Origin: Marisa cornuarietis
Lineage: Eukaryota > Mollusca > Gastropoda > Architaenioglossa > Ampullariidae
DNA length: 64,000 bases
Assembly: GCA_004794655.1 (NCBI GenBank)
Contig: SMMW01000622.1
Coordinates: 1-64,000 of the forward strand
Direction of reading: 5' to 3'
A program made the translations under genes and the position numbers. This document shows positions 53,993 through 63,940 of the stretch, one piece after another (position 1 is the stretch's first letter; each line of letters begins with the position of its first letter). Below the pieces are notes generated by a model that saw only the letters and a list, made by a program, of their open reading frames with translations, was not told where the DNA came from and did no database searches.

Positions 53993-54270
53993 GGATTGCA
54001 AACTTGACACGGGAACTAAATAGCATGGAAGACACGTGGAGTTTGAGAAAACCCGTGCTACCATGTTATGTGCGGAAGTGTCTGATAAAGTGGGCTGACC
54101 CAGCACCCTAACCGTGGCAGCTACTGTTGAGACGGGTCTGCTTTGCACGGGCCTCACGTAAGGTTTAACAAACACGAGGTCCCACGTGTCGTGTATGACA
54201 GAGAGGTATGTACACTGCGCCGCCACTATACACCCAGCCCCCTCTAAAGCCTTAGATAAAGTCTTTTGGT
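53993..54270 (+). mobile_element. Diverged core-repeat element fragment, plus orientation
   Basis: Matches the core region of the ~710 bp units in the same orientation, with many changes: CAAACTTGACACGG..., GACACGTGGAGTTTGAGAAAACCCGTG, then GAGACGGGT and GACAGAGAGGTATGTACACTGCGCCGCC near 54200-54228. It holds about two core repeats and has lost most flanks. It abuts the minus-oriented copy that follows, giving a head-to-head pair. Confidence 0.65.
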
Positions 54271-55095
54271 TATTGTAAAAGTCGTGTCAATATTTCGTTA
54301 TTTAGACTGTCCTGAAGTCAAACCGGTTCATAAAACATGTTTTTGAAAAGATCTGGGAAAAAGTCAAGCAGATTGCGTGACTGTTTAGTGTAATATAATT
54401 TAAAATGCTGCCCACCTCTGATTTTAATCATATTTTGCCAAATTTTGTGGGGAATTATAAATTGACAGGTCAATTCCCAGTTTTACGCATTCCGTTACGT
54501 ATATTTCACTTCAATGCTTAATAGAGGGATGGGTGTAGCGGCGGCACAGTGTACATACGTCTCTCTAGCTTACAATACATGAGACACGGGTTTTCCACAC
54601 TCCACGTGCTGTTCCTGCTAAGCAAGCCCAATGTCAAGTGTGGCGACTGCGGTCAGGGTGTAGAAGCAGCCCACTGCACCCGTCTTTATCACGCAGTACA
54701 TGGGTGCACGGATTTTTCAAGATTCACGTGCTGTCCGTGCTAAGAAGGCCCCCATGTCAAGCTTGGCGCCCGAGGTTAGGATGTGGAAACAGCGCAATGC
54801 ACCTGTATTTCCCGTGCAGTACGGGGTTTTCAAACTCCGCGTGCTGTCCGTGCTATGTCAAGTTTGGCGATAGCGGTTTTTTTTTACCCTTTAACTGCCA
54901 ACTCCTTTACTTCATGTTATATATTCTCTTTTTTTGTTGATCTACATGCAGAAAAAGTTGTTCCTGCTATATTTTGATGAAGCATCAACCATGACCTTTG
55001 TACAAAAGTGAAGATCAAGTAGTTTCTACGAATGATACAGTCTATTATGCATGTTTACTCTTCATATTTCTGATTTCAAGCAAACTGCAATAAAG
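54271..55095 (-). mobile_element. Stand-alone core-repeat element with three cores, minus orientation
   Basis: On the minus strand the order is: 5' flank (about 55095 to 54880, with ATAGACTGTATCATTCGTAG, TGATGCTTCATCAAAATA and AGTTGGCAGTTAAAGGGT), three core repeats (about 54880 to 54520, each with a CACGGACAGCACG-like box), then 3' flank (about 54520 to 54271, with AATTGACCTGTCAATT and ATTACACTAAACAGTC). This matches the unit of the 1-12436 array, which has only two cores. The element sits inside the 176 bp satellite. No coding capacity is seen, so it would be non-autonomous. Exact termini and any target duplication could not be fixed. Confidence 0.75.
54323..54756 (+). repeat. 434 bp inverted repeat, left arm
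   Basis: Reverse complement of 58376-58809. No mismatch or gap was found by eye over the full 434 bp, from CCGGTTCATAAAACATG to AAGAAGGCCCCCATG. This arm is part of the longer element at 54271-55095. Confidence 0.9.
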
Positions 55096-55229
55096 TAAGG
55101 TATCTGTAACGGAATATGAAGAAATAAGAATTGACAAATCAATTTCCAATTACCAAAAGTGACTTTTAAGATATGATTTCAAACCGCTTCAGGTAACATG
55201 CTAGTCTGTAGTACACTGCACGATATAAT
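55096..55229. other. Short spacer with possible inverted element scrap
   Basis: GTAACGGAATATG...AAGAATTGACAAATCAATTT at about 55109-55155 resembles the 3' flank motif of the core-repeat element in plus orientation (GTAACGGAATGCG...GGAATTGACCTGTCAATTT). It may be another tiny fragment. Confidence 0.35.
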
Positions 55230-55582
55230 GATATGATTTCACGTATATTGTAAGAGTGCAAATAAGACTAGATCAAGCAGCATCTATGAATTATATAGGC
55301 TATTTTTGTGTTGTACTCTTTCACTCACACTAGTAAACCAAACTGGAAGCAAATCCAATGGGTATTGTGAAAGTTATTATAAAGATTAGGTTTTCCTTCT
55401 GTCAGCTATATATTATCATGTGTATTGTAAGAGTGCAAATAAAACAAGATCAAGCAGCATCTATGAATTATATAGGCTATTTTTGTGTTGTACTCCTTCA
55501 GTCACACTAGTAAACCAAATTTGAAGCAAATCGAATGGGTAATGTGAAATTTATTGTAAAGATTTTGTTTTCATTCCCTCAG
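55230..55582 (+). repeat. ~176 bp satellite, terminal two monomers
   Basis: About two monomers resume with TTTCACGTATATTGTAAGAGTG and finish in a third partial start at about 55582 (AAAGATTTTGTTTTCATTCCCTCAG). They resemble the central GTGTTGTACTCC/CAGCATCTATG type with GCAAATCCAATGGGTATTG. This is the right edge of the satellite domain in the window. Confidence 0.93.
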
Positions 55583-56037
55583 TTGGTGCTTCACTTCTTC
55601 TAGGCTTTTTCGGCATTCTTCATAGGTGTGATCTTGATTCACTGCAGCGAAACCTTCTTTATTATCCAGCTTTTCATACAAAGCATCTTCTGTTTTCTCT
55701 TATTTCCTACTTGTTGTTGTACTTCTCATAGATTTCTGTACAAAAATTGTGTAAATAATATTTACGCAGTACCAAATAAATCTTTCACAATAAGCAGTCT
55801 TCAAATTTTTTACTCTGAATTAACATTTACAGTTTTGAAACAAAGTATGGATGTCAGGCTGACACAGACAAATACGCTTTTTTTTGCAGTCATTCATAAT
55901 ATTTACCATAAATAATTTTAAAACTGCATAAAGTTTGCCTAAGAAAAGTCTTCACAATATTGCTGAACCTAAAAAAAACACCACCCTACTTTGATGTTTG
56001 AATAAAATCAGTTAATGGCATCAAGTTACCTTTAATG
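55583..56037. other. AT-rich spacer, probable intron or 3' region of the THAP gene
   Basis: No gene is firmly recognised. On the minus strand, 55681 to 55571 has a short coding-like frame ending in TGA (LYEKLDNKEGF, then HTYEECRKSLEEVKHQLRE), but its stop lies in satellite sequence and no good acceptor precedes it. Confidence 0.35.
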
Positions 56038-56241
56038 GCATCTGCCATGAAAAAACTGATGGCACTGCCGACTCCTTTAGCAGCTTTAATGCACCATTTC
56101 GGGAAGATATGAAATCTTCAAGTTTGAAATGATCTGAGCAAATTACTTTACGCTTTGATGGTACCCAAGGTTTATTACCAGGACCAACCCTTTTTAAAAA
56201 CTTTAGCCACAAAGGCCCTACATGATGGATCTGATGGTAAC
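56038..56241 (-). CDS. THAP-domain exon (C-terminal half of the THAP zinc finger)
   Basis: On the minus strand a 204 nt exon is flanked by TGACATTTTCAG (acceptor, exon from 56241) and AAAG|GTAACT (donor after 56038). It encodes W...FLKRVGPGNKPWVPSKRK, VICSDHF and LKESAVPSVF. The WxP, CSxHF and AVPxxF elements are the second half of the THAP zinc-dependent DNA-binding domain (C2CH); the Cys and His of CSDHF are the last two zinc ligands. The first half (with CxxxC) should be on an upstream exon at higher coordinates; I did not find it up to about 58.3 kb. THAP domains occur in host transcription factors and in P-element-type transposases, and this exon cannot decide between them. The frame is intact. 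Confidence 0.75.
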
Positions 56242-56659
56242 CTGAAAATGTCAACACATATTTGCATGTGAAAATAAATCACTTTGATTAAATGCATAGT
56301 TTATGTAGGCCATATTCTTAAAACCATTTACCATTAATTTAGTGTATGTGAACTCATTTAGCTTCAGCCATACATATCCTTCAATGCTTGATAGTGTTAC
56401 AACTTGTTCAGTTATCTGAAATGTCTTCATTATATAGGCCCTATTAACATTATATTACACTATACTGCATTTTATGTAGTGCCCAAAAGTTATAGAAATA
56501 TTTTTTTGTTTGATCTTTATTTTAAACTTCAAATGTAACTTGTATGTGTGCTACAGTGCTCCAAACTGATCTACTGATGACAAGTATGTTCGGAGAAGTG
56601 TTAACAATTTTACATACAAAGTGTTCAATAATATCATAATGCATATGAGTAGCGCGTAC
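56242..56659. other. AT-rich stretch, likely intron
   Basis: Lies upstream of the minus-strand THAP exon. No second exon or repeat was recognised. Confidence 0.4.
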
Positions 56660-57110
56660 TTAAATAATAATAAATGAAGATTTTTATAGCGCATATTCAC
56701 ACCCATAGATAGCATGCTCTTAGCGCTTAAAAGCAAGGAACGACGTGGACTAAATGGATAGAGCACGAGGGGCGTAAGAATAAACGACAGTACTGATGAC
56801 GAACAGAAAACAAAGATGGAAAACACAAAAAGACACCAAGTAACAGAACATAGAAAATATAGGGATTCTGCAGAAAAAGATGGTAGAAAATTAGCATGAG
56901 CAGAAGGGGGGAGGGTAAGAAGGACGAGCATTGTGTGGACTGTGTTAGGAGTAATGCTCAAGGAAGAGGTGCGTTTTCAGTGCAGATTTGAAGGATTCAA
57001 TTGTAGGAAGATGGCAGATATGGAAAGGGAGAGAGTTCCATTGTTTTGCTGCACAGTAACCAAAAATCCTGTGACCATATGTTGTACTTACACGTGAAAA
57101 GACTTGCTGG
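56660..57110 (-). mobile_element. Putative SINE- or MITE-like dispersed repeat
   Basis: On the minus strand it ends with ...GCGCTATAAAAATCTTCATTTATTATTATTT, a tail style shared with the fragment at 58190-58285 and common in invertebrate short interspersed repeats. Its body includes CTCTTAGCGCTTAAAAGC near 56718 and, toward 57000-57100, GGGAGAGAGTTCCATTGTTT and CAAAAATCCTGTGACC (plus strand), a pattern I associate with a widespread animal dispersed repeat. A long open frame here on the minus strand (56961-56551) is Leu/Ser-rich and has no family signature. The class and exact ends are uncertain. Confidence 0.45.
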
Positions 57111-58189
57111 AATCTTTTGTCTGTTGGTTAGTGCAACCAACTGCCCAGCAGGAACTCACCATTTTCACAAATGATATAAAATGTGCAGCTACTGCTACAC
57201 AGTACAGTCCGCACGCTTTTTGCCTGTAGTCTCAGCTCTCCTGGCTTACCGCCGAACTCGAAGAACTCTTCGGTCTATGAATCATAGAAGTCTGTGGTGA
57301 CAGAGTCGCTTTCTAGCAGGACCAGTCGCCTTTTCGGTAACAGGTACCCTCTTTGGTTTGCTTTTACTACTCGTCAATGCAGGACCAATCGCCTTTCCGG
57401 TAACAGGTACAGGAACCGACTTTTCCCTGCTATTTATACTGGAATAGCTGGGTGCTACGTCACCCCAAGCCACCCTCATGCTAAGCTCATATAAACAGAT
57501 AAACAGTATGACTAAATAGCTCCTCCCCCTGAAAAACTCTGATGACTGAAACAAAACCGTATAGGTTTGGATATAACTGAACAAATGAGCCTGATAACAT
57601 AACATTATTCTCCAAATCTGTATAAAAACAACTTGAAAAAATGGTCTCCCATAACCAGAGCTGCAATATGAGTACAGAGTTAAAACCAAAGGAGAGTAAT
57701 CTATAACTCTGGTTATTTTACACCAAAAAAATCAACAAAAAAAAAGAAAAGAAAAAAGAAGGCCAAGCGAGAAACAGCATAAATCTAAATAAGTCCTCAA
57801 TCTAAGTCTAGGATATAGAAATAGGGCAACCTGGACAGTACGCCACCTCTGCGGACTTGGCAGGCCTACAGGACATAAGAGCACGGCACTACAGATGGCA
57901 GAGGACACCAACACCAGTAAACAACACCTGCGGCGAGAGAGAACGACAACCCTTCTCCCGGTCCCTTCCCCTCCTTACCACCACCACCTCCAGCTTCCCC
58001 CACTGAAAACACACCTCTCCTAACACATGCAGTTCCCACAATGCTAGTCCTTTTTTCACACCCTTGATCCCCGCTTTTCCGTTTATTCCTATTTGCCAGC
58101 TCGTCTAATTCTTTTTGCAAAATCACGATACTCTCAGTCTTTTCTCTTTGCGTTCTTTGCATTTTTTTTTAAAAATTCGTCATCAGTAC
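57111..58189. other. Unassigned spacer with a 63 bp duplication
   Basis: Two copies of GCAGGACC(A)(G/A)TCGCC...GGTAACAGGTAC at about 57316-57347 and 57379-57410 (period 63 bp). An A-rich tract lies at 57723-57762. The GC-richer interval 57840-58160 has open frames on the minus strand that I do not recognise. Confidence 0.4.
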
Positions 58190-58285
58190 TGTTGTTTATC
58201 CTTCTTTAGTTCATATGTTATTGGTAATTCTTATGTCCCTTGTAAGCGCTATACAAATTTTGCGTTTATTATTATTAAGTAGAAT
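58190..58285 (+). mobile_element. SINE-like 3' end fragment
   Basis: Ends in TAAGCGCTATACAAATTTTG...TTTATTATTATTA. It resembles the tail of the repeat at 56660-57110 in opposite orientation. Only the 3' end is recognised. Confidence 0.4.
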
Positions 58286-58375
58286 TAGGCATCAGAAGTG
58301 TTAGGTATTAGCGGTGTAGGAGTTAGATATGTATAGAGTACGTTTGCGTATGTAGGAATGTGTAGAGTTGGTTTG

Positions 58376-58809
58376 CATGGGGGCCTTCTTAGCACGGACA
58401 GCACGTGAATCTTGAAAAATCCGTGCACCCATGTACTGCGTGATAAAGACGGGTGCAGTGGGCTGCTTCTACACCCTGACCGCAGTCGCCACACTTGACA
58501 TTGGGCTTGCTTAGCAGGAACAGCACGTGGAGTGTGGAAAACCCGTGTCTCATGTATTGTAAGCTAGAGAGACGTATGTACACTGTGCCGCCGCTACACC
58601 CATCCCTCTATTAAGCATTGAAGTGAAATATACGTAACGGAATGCGTAAAACTGGGAATTGACCTGTCAATTTATAATTCCCCACAAAATTTGGCAAAAT
58701 ATGATTAAAATCAGAGGTGGGCAGCATTTTAAATTATATTACACTAAACAGTCACGCAATCTGCTTGACTTTTTCCCAGATCTTTTCAAAAACATGTTTT
58801 ATGAACCGG
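58376..58809 (+). repeat. 434 bp inverted repeat, right arm (core-repeat element patch)
   Basis: Plus-oriented piece of the core-repeat element, made of about two cores and part of the 3' flank, and the exact reverse complement of 54323-54756 as far as I can see. The homology stops sharply at both ends: TTTG|CATGGGGGCC on the left and AACCGG|GCCTC on the right. The flanks do not continue the element, unlike the left arm. Confidence 0.9.
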
Positions 58810-59667
58810 GCCTCTTGTAATTGTAATCGTAACTTATTTTCCGAGTATATAATAATATGTTTATAGTAGTATGGGCTATGGCACGCACAGACACAGGTAC
58901 ACACACGCATTGCACACACACACACACAGGGATAGAAAGGTAGGTGACATACCTTGTGACCGAAAGAAAGTGGGAGGGGGTTGGGGAAAACCACTGGCCG
59001 AATGGCGACCCGGCCGAAGGAGAGCGGAAGGGGGTCGCCTAGTAACAAGGACAGGGCGAGAGAGGAGAGAAGACAGTCGAACGGAGAGAAGAGAGGTGGG
59101 AGGACCGCCCCACCAAGGAGTTGTTAGAGCTTGATGTATATGCTTTCGCCTAGTCAGACCTATCCTCTGACGCGCTAGTAAATCTGAACCCACGACGGTG
59201 TTGTGTTATCATTGTGGTGAGACTGAGAGCGAACCTCATCCCACCCTGTTACATGTTTACAATTAGATTGCCAATATCTACATTTCATTTAGTAACGAAA
59301 TATAGACTGCAAATATTAGAACACGTGAACTATGATCTACATCACTACTTGACATCAAATTGTTTACACGTGAGTGGTTATAGTCAATGAGGAAAAATGA
59401 TGTTGAAGGATCAAACGTGTAGTACCCCGCTCCATAGAAAACATCCCCAGAGTAAGGAAGGCCTGTTAGGTCAACAGCGATGTCAAAAGCTCGACAGATT
59501 CGTTAATACCCTCATTAAAGAAGTGTTTGCTGCTACGAACAGCAGAGCACATCAGTTATCTGTTTTATCAACTTACATAACAAACGAGGCAAACACGCAG
59601 CACCGATACAAAGTCCCTTCCTATATTTAATTCATTTATTCATTTAGCAAAACTAAACGCGCGCGAT
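58810..59667. other. Mixed spacer with CA microsatellite and GC-rich purine tract
   Basis: A short (CA)n run is at 58912-58928. From 58940 to 59115 the plus strand is unusually G/A-rich (GGGAGGGGGTTGGGG, GAGAGAGGAGAGAAG). The section to about 59230 could be part of an LTR or leader, but no direct repeat partner or tRNA-primer site could be shown. No gene recognised. Confidence 0.4.
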
Positions 59668-59689
59668 CACACACACACACACACACACA
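59668..59689 (+). repeat. (CA)n microsatellite
   Basis: An uninterrupted CA dinucleotide run of about 22 bp follows GCGCGCGATCA. Confidence 0.9.
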
Positions 59690-62600
59690 ACACACGCTGT
59701 TACACACAAACACATAACTGGACTGAACTGCCGCCTTCAGACTCTCAGAAAGTTTGAATTCCTCCAACTTTTTACCAAGCAAACCCGGTCGACTTCAACC
59801 CCCATCAGTCAGTATCAGTTAAAATACTTGCTCTGTTTTAGAAGACAAAGCAAATTTTTTAAATACTAATTAGCCAGTAACTGTTGTTAATTTTAATATT
59901 TAAGTAGATCAAAGGGAGAGGGTTCTGTGACATAAAATAGAAATGTTTAGCATATATTAGCTGACTTGTAATAGTTCATAGAACAAAGTTATGCAGTACC
60001 AATATGTCATTTTACCTGCTGACTAAACACTTTGTAACCCTATATTTATGAGTTTTTCTCACAAACTTCATTATCCTCAGTCAATTTGAGATGCTTGCGA
60101 ATCCCTCACATTGACACTGATGTTCCTGCCTTGTCAAATGCTATTTGTCAATAAACAGAAAATCATAGAAGCATAAATTTAAAAAAATACTGTACTCACC
60201 AAAAAAACAAAGTGCAGCGTATCTCGGCTTTTCTAGTCTAGAAGATAGCATGCGACAGGCAGGAGAGCTCGGTGTGAACAGATGTTAAACTAAGTGTGTA
60301 TAGCTTTCTCCAACTGTCCAAGCTTTCTTTGGTCCAAGGACTCCGCCGATTGAAAGGGATGGTCAAACACACGGCGACTTTACTGCTGACTTGTCTAACT
60401 ATCTCATAAAAATGTCAGTCTACACCTCCAATTGCTCCAAACCCCGACCATTTAATTCCCATGAAAGTCCATCCCGTCCAGTCTATCGAGACTATCCCCT
60501 CCTTTTCCCTCTTGTGTTGTCAGCAACAATGCATTCCGGCCCATGGCCGATGACCGGCATGGGTGGAACTTCTTGTCATCTTAGTCACTGGCCTCTAAAC
60601 TAAAACAGGGCCAACATAATTTGCCTCTACCTTGATTGTGATTGACAAGGAGCAATTTAGTGAAAACGTAGACAAACTAACACATCTGTAAACCATCTGT
60701 AGCCCATCTGTAAACTTTTCTTTTCCTCCCTTCTTCGTCGTGAAACAAATATACGTTACACGAAGCTCCTTAAAAACACATTCAAATATAAGCATGTGAT
60801 TATTCGAAAAACAAATGTCGCAGCCACCGCAAAACTCAATATACAGCCCCATATATGATAGGCATTGATAGCTTCCTCGGACAACTAGCACACAATAAGA
60901 AAGATTCCGAGGTGGCTTTGGAGGACGGATGGTGGGTAGATATTATCTCCTTTTTACTAGGCGCTTCATTGGCAAAGAGCAAAAGAAAGTCGGAGACTGG
61001 AAGGAAAGGTAATGACCAGCCGGCCGATGTGTTATTGCAGGGCCAGCCTGGTACATCGCCGTAGGTAGTGCGATCGTCCCTCTTAAGGTGACACCTTTAT
61101 AAAAGTCCGTCCTCCCCTTTCCGGTGACATAACATTCCTCTCTACGTCCTACCCGCCCATCCTGGCCATCCACCTACCGCGCAGACCATCTCTAAACTTA
61201 AATTATCTTTCTCATGCTAACCTCCTCTTTATCATCCTCCTTCAGCTCCAAACTTCCCGTGACACCACCGTGATCAATTTATAAGCCTAACTATTTGCGG
61301 GACAGCAGTTTTAAAAATGTTTGTGCAATAATGTGTTCTTTTTTGCTGGCTTCGATAGTATTACAGGATAATATAGTCTCATTGTATCAAGGATCTACTG
61401 TGTAGACTAATGTATTTGTTTGTTTGGTAACGGTTAAAGAAAGTTTCAGTGTTGTTTAGTAACTAAGAAAAAAGCACCTTAGTCTCTCGCTTACATGCTG
61501 CAGCGCTAGAGGCAGGCCCCCATCCTCTCTGTTCACAGAGTGGCCACACATCAGTAACATACCTGCCTCTTCACTGTTAATTCCGATTTGCTTGCAGGGT
61601 CCGCCCCCTCCCTCCCATAGTGGCACATAAACCCAGCAATCTCAATGCACGAACTTTCTTCGGGCCGGTTCACACGCAATAAAATCTTCAGTGATCAGCG
61701 GCCCTCCGCCTCCAGGCTTGTCCAGCGAGAATATGATACCTCTGACTACACTTCTCACGACAGAATACTACAGACTTGAAACTCAACGTCTGCATGTGTA
61801 ATGCTTGGGTGTTCTGTCCTCAGACATTTCTTTAAAAGAAAAAGAAAAGAAGAGGAAGAAACAAATCCACTGACCAAGGCCGGGGCCCCCTTCACAGCCG
61901 CGGGCCCGGGTACACCAGACCCCATGTCCCCCCCTCTCGTCAGGCCTAGTCCGCATGTACGTGTGCATGTGTGTACGCCAATAGTTATAAGACTCAATCC
62001 TGCAAAAAATATATCTTTTTATCGCGGGGCCCCTTAAGTCGCGGGGCCCATAGGCATTGCCTACTTTGCCTTGAGGTTAATCCGGCACTGGTAGTGAACA
62101 CACCCGACGAGTTAGAGCTAGAATTGCGGTGGATAATTCTCTTTGGGAACTTATATCCGTCCTCTTCCCTGGAACAACAAAGAGAATCTGTTTGAGGCTA
62201 TGACCAACCGGCCGCAGTGTGCCGTTAGCCTTGTAAAAAAGCGGGTCATTCCGGCTACATTATAAAAGTCTGTGGTCAAGTCAGTGTCCCTTGTCAAATC
62301 GAATCGACCGGCCACCATGAAAACAACCTAATGTCCTCTCTTATAGCAACTATTTACAAAATGTCTCGGATTTTAAAAATAACTGCCAAATTTCCAATGT
62401 GTGTAATAATGAGACCATGGGTATGACATGACAAACTTATGGTGTTTATATATATATATATATGAATGAAGAAGAGAATGGATCGTTCTAACAAGTAAAA
62501 CGGGCAATGGAATGAAAAGTTGCTATCAAGTGCCACAAAAATTACGTGATTATATTATTGTTCTCATTATTCTGTCGGTATTTATACTTTACATTAAGCG

Positions 62601-62700
62601 CTTTGAGTGAGAACTAACTGTTATAATTTCGTATTCCTAGATTGTTTGATTTGCCTTCGGTTTAAAGATAACAGAAGTCTGGGGTTTGTTTCGTTATGTT
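59690..62700. other. Unassigned intergenic DNA
   Basis: No gene is recognised. Two weakly similar segments, about 61010-61130 and 62204-62280, share TGACCA(G/A)CCGGCCG...TATAAAAGTC, perhaps copies of a short dispersed repeat. The interval 61860-62050 is GC-rich with GGGGCCC motifs. A (TA)n run lies at about 62446-62463. Open frames are short and without family signatures. Confidence 0.4.
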
Positions 62701-62750
62701 CATTACGCAGATCCGTGGTTGATTTCCAATCAAACCGGATGCAATGTACT

Positions 62751-62760
62751 TGCGCATGCG
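62751..62760 (+). promoter_or_regulatory. NRF1-like palindromic site in the HAPSTR1 promoter
   Basis: TGCGCATGCG matches the core of the NRF1 consensus (YGCGCAYGCGCR), 121 bp upstream of the ATG. No TATA box is placed suitably. A housekeeping NRF1-driven promoter would suit a broadly expressed gene. Binding is inferred. Confidence 0.5.
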
Positions 62761-62880
62761 TTTTCTATCAGTTCCGTTAAGGCTCAATAATTTGCGCAGT
62801 GTTGTTGTTTATATAACATAACTTTGCTGAAAAGATACTGTCAGAAAAGAACGTATGTTATAAACTTGTGTCAAAGCGAA

Positions 62881-63076
62881 ATGAATGAAGAAGAGAGTCA
62901 AAATGACGAAGCACAATACGAACATTGGATGGGAAAATTTGAAGCAGAATGCTTTCAACAACTGGAATCCGAAGACAACATGGAAGAACGACTCGAGTCG
63001 GAAAGAGAGCTTGCTGTTCAGCAGCTGTGGATAACTTTTCAAAACTCAGCTACGGCAATAGCTCAGCTATATAAAG
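62881..63076 (+). CDS. HAPSTR1: HAPSTR1 (C16orf72) homologue, exon 1
   Basis: The ATG at 62881 opens a 65-codon exon plus one base, ending at a donor AAAG|GTAGAA. It starts with an acidic stretch (MNEEESQNDEAQ), then EHWMGKFEAECFQQLE, a charged segment, and the diagnostic QQLWITFQNSATAIAQLYK. That last run closely matches the QKLWHLFQNSATAVAQLYK region of vertebrate HAPSTR1/C16orf72, a stress-response regulator that partners the ubiquitin ligase HUWE1 and acts largely in the nucleus. There is no in-frame ATG upstream in the open frame, so this start is well supported; the context is GAA-ATG-A. The exon break after LYK suits the family. Later exons (with the FQNAATAVTNLYK repeat) are beyond the window. 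No damage is seen. Confidence 0.88.
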
Positions 63077-63364
63077 GTAGAATTTTCGGCCAAACTATAC
63101 ATTTTAACAGTCTTTGTATTCCCGTTTTACAACGATCGCTGAAATTTTAAAAAATTCTTAATCTTTAATTTAGTAACTACAGATCGTCGCAACCAACGTT
63201 TGTTTTAGAGCAGCCAAAGGCCAGATGTGAATAGGTTATTTGACATAAATAATCTGTAATCAATACAAGCCCAAGCAGCAAAAAGCAAGACGATATCTTT
63301 AATAATTATTAAGTTCAGGCATTTTAATGTTTTTATGCTTACGACAGAATGTCAAACTGACTTG
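63077..63364 (+). other. HAPSTR1 intron 1, 5' part
   Basis: Starts at the donor GTAGAA. AT-rich, without other recognisable features. The intron continues to the right edge of the window, since no second HAPSTR1 exon is found. Confidence 0.6.
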
Positions 63365-63524
63365 TAGCATGCACTTTATCGTTTCAAGTTAGGAAAAGTA
63401 GGTAACAAGTGGTGGGATTCTTTGCTTTACAAACATCCTGATTATCTAGCATGTACTTTACTGTTTCAAATTAGGAAAAGTAACAAGTGGTGAGATTCTT
63501 TGCTTTACAAACATCCTGATTATC
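63365..63524 (+). repeat. ~80 bp tandem duplication in HAPSTR1 intron
   Basis: Copy 1 (63365-63446, 82 bp) and copy 2 (63447-63524, 78 bp) share TTTGCTTTACAAACATCCTG and TAGGAAAAGTA. Copy 2 lacks four bases near GTAGGTAAC. The two are otherwise close, so the duplication is fairly recent. Confidence 0.88.
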
Positions 63525-63828
63525 ATTATTATTTTGGAAATTCTTTGTAAAAAAAAAAAATCTTACCCTCATAATTTCTGGTATGACTCATCAATGATTC
63601 ACTGAAAAAAATTTCCAATATTTATGTAGAACATGTATTATCAATGCCATTAACAATTGTGTATGTGTGAATCAAATCATCTCATAATCTATTGCTTTTA
63701 AATGATTGAAATGTTAAATAGTTAGGTACAGCTTTGATATAGGGGAAGATGCGACGGCCATAACAAAAATGGCTCACGGCATTTGTCGTCTGCTCGCTCC
63801 ACTCAGTTGCCCAATTGTACCTAATAAA

Positions 63829-63940
63829 CTAAACCTAAACCTAACCCTAACCCTACCCCAAACCCTAACCCCAAACCTCTGACAAAATAACATAGACCGG
63901 CCTATGACGTCACGTCTCCCCCCATATCAAAGTTATGCCA
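63829..63940 (+). repeat. Dispersed repeat with telomere-like (CCCTAA) tract, copy 2
   Basis: AAACCTAACCCTAACCCTACCCC-type degenerate tract to about 63878, followed directly by AAAATAACATAGACCGGCC...TGACGTCACG...CCCATATCAAAG. It pairs with the copy at 13148-13322, where the tract and the downstream segment are further apart. Confidence 0.55.

Noticed and set aside
55571..55681. Minus-strand coding-like frame ending HTYEECRKSLEEVKHQLRE.
   Set aside because: Its stop lies in satellite sequence and no good acceptor is found upstream. It may be a decayed exon of the THAP gene, but I cannot support it.
56551..56961. 136-codon open frame on the minus strand, very Leu/Ser-rich.
   Set aside because: It overlaps a SINE- or MITE-like repeat and looks like a chance hydrophobic frame, not a membrane protein gene.
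58940..59260. Possible LTR or leader of an LTR retrotransposon in a G/A-rich tract.
   Set aside because: No direct-repeat partner, primer-binding site or gag/pol frame was found nearby.
61010..62300. Two similar GC-rich segments with TATAAAAGTC as paired promoters.
   Set aside because: The match is weak and no downstream gene is recognised at either; more likely short dispersed repeats.
63829..63878. A true telomere at the right edge.
   Set aside because: The tract is short and degenerate, lies inside the probable HAPSTR1 intron, and is followed by ordinary sequence.
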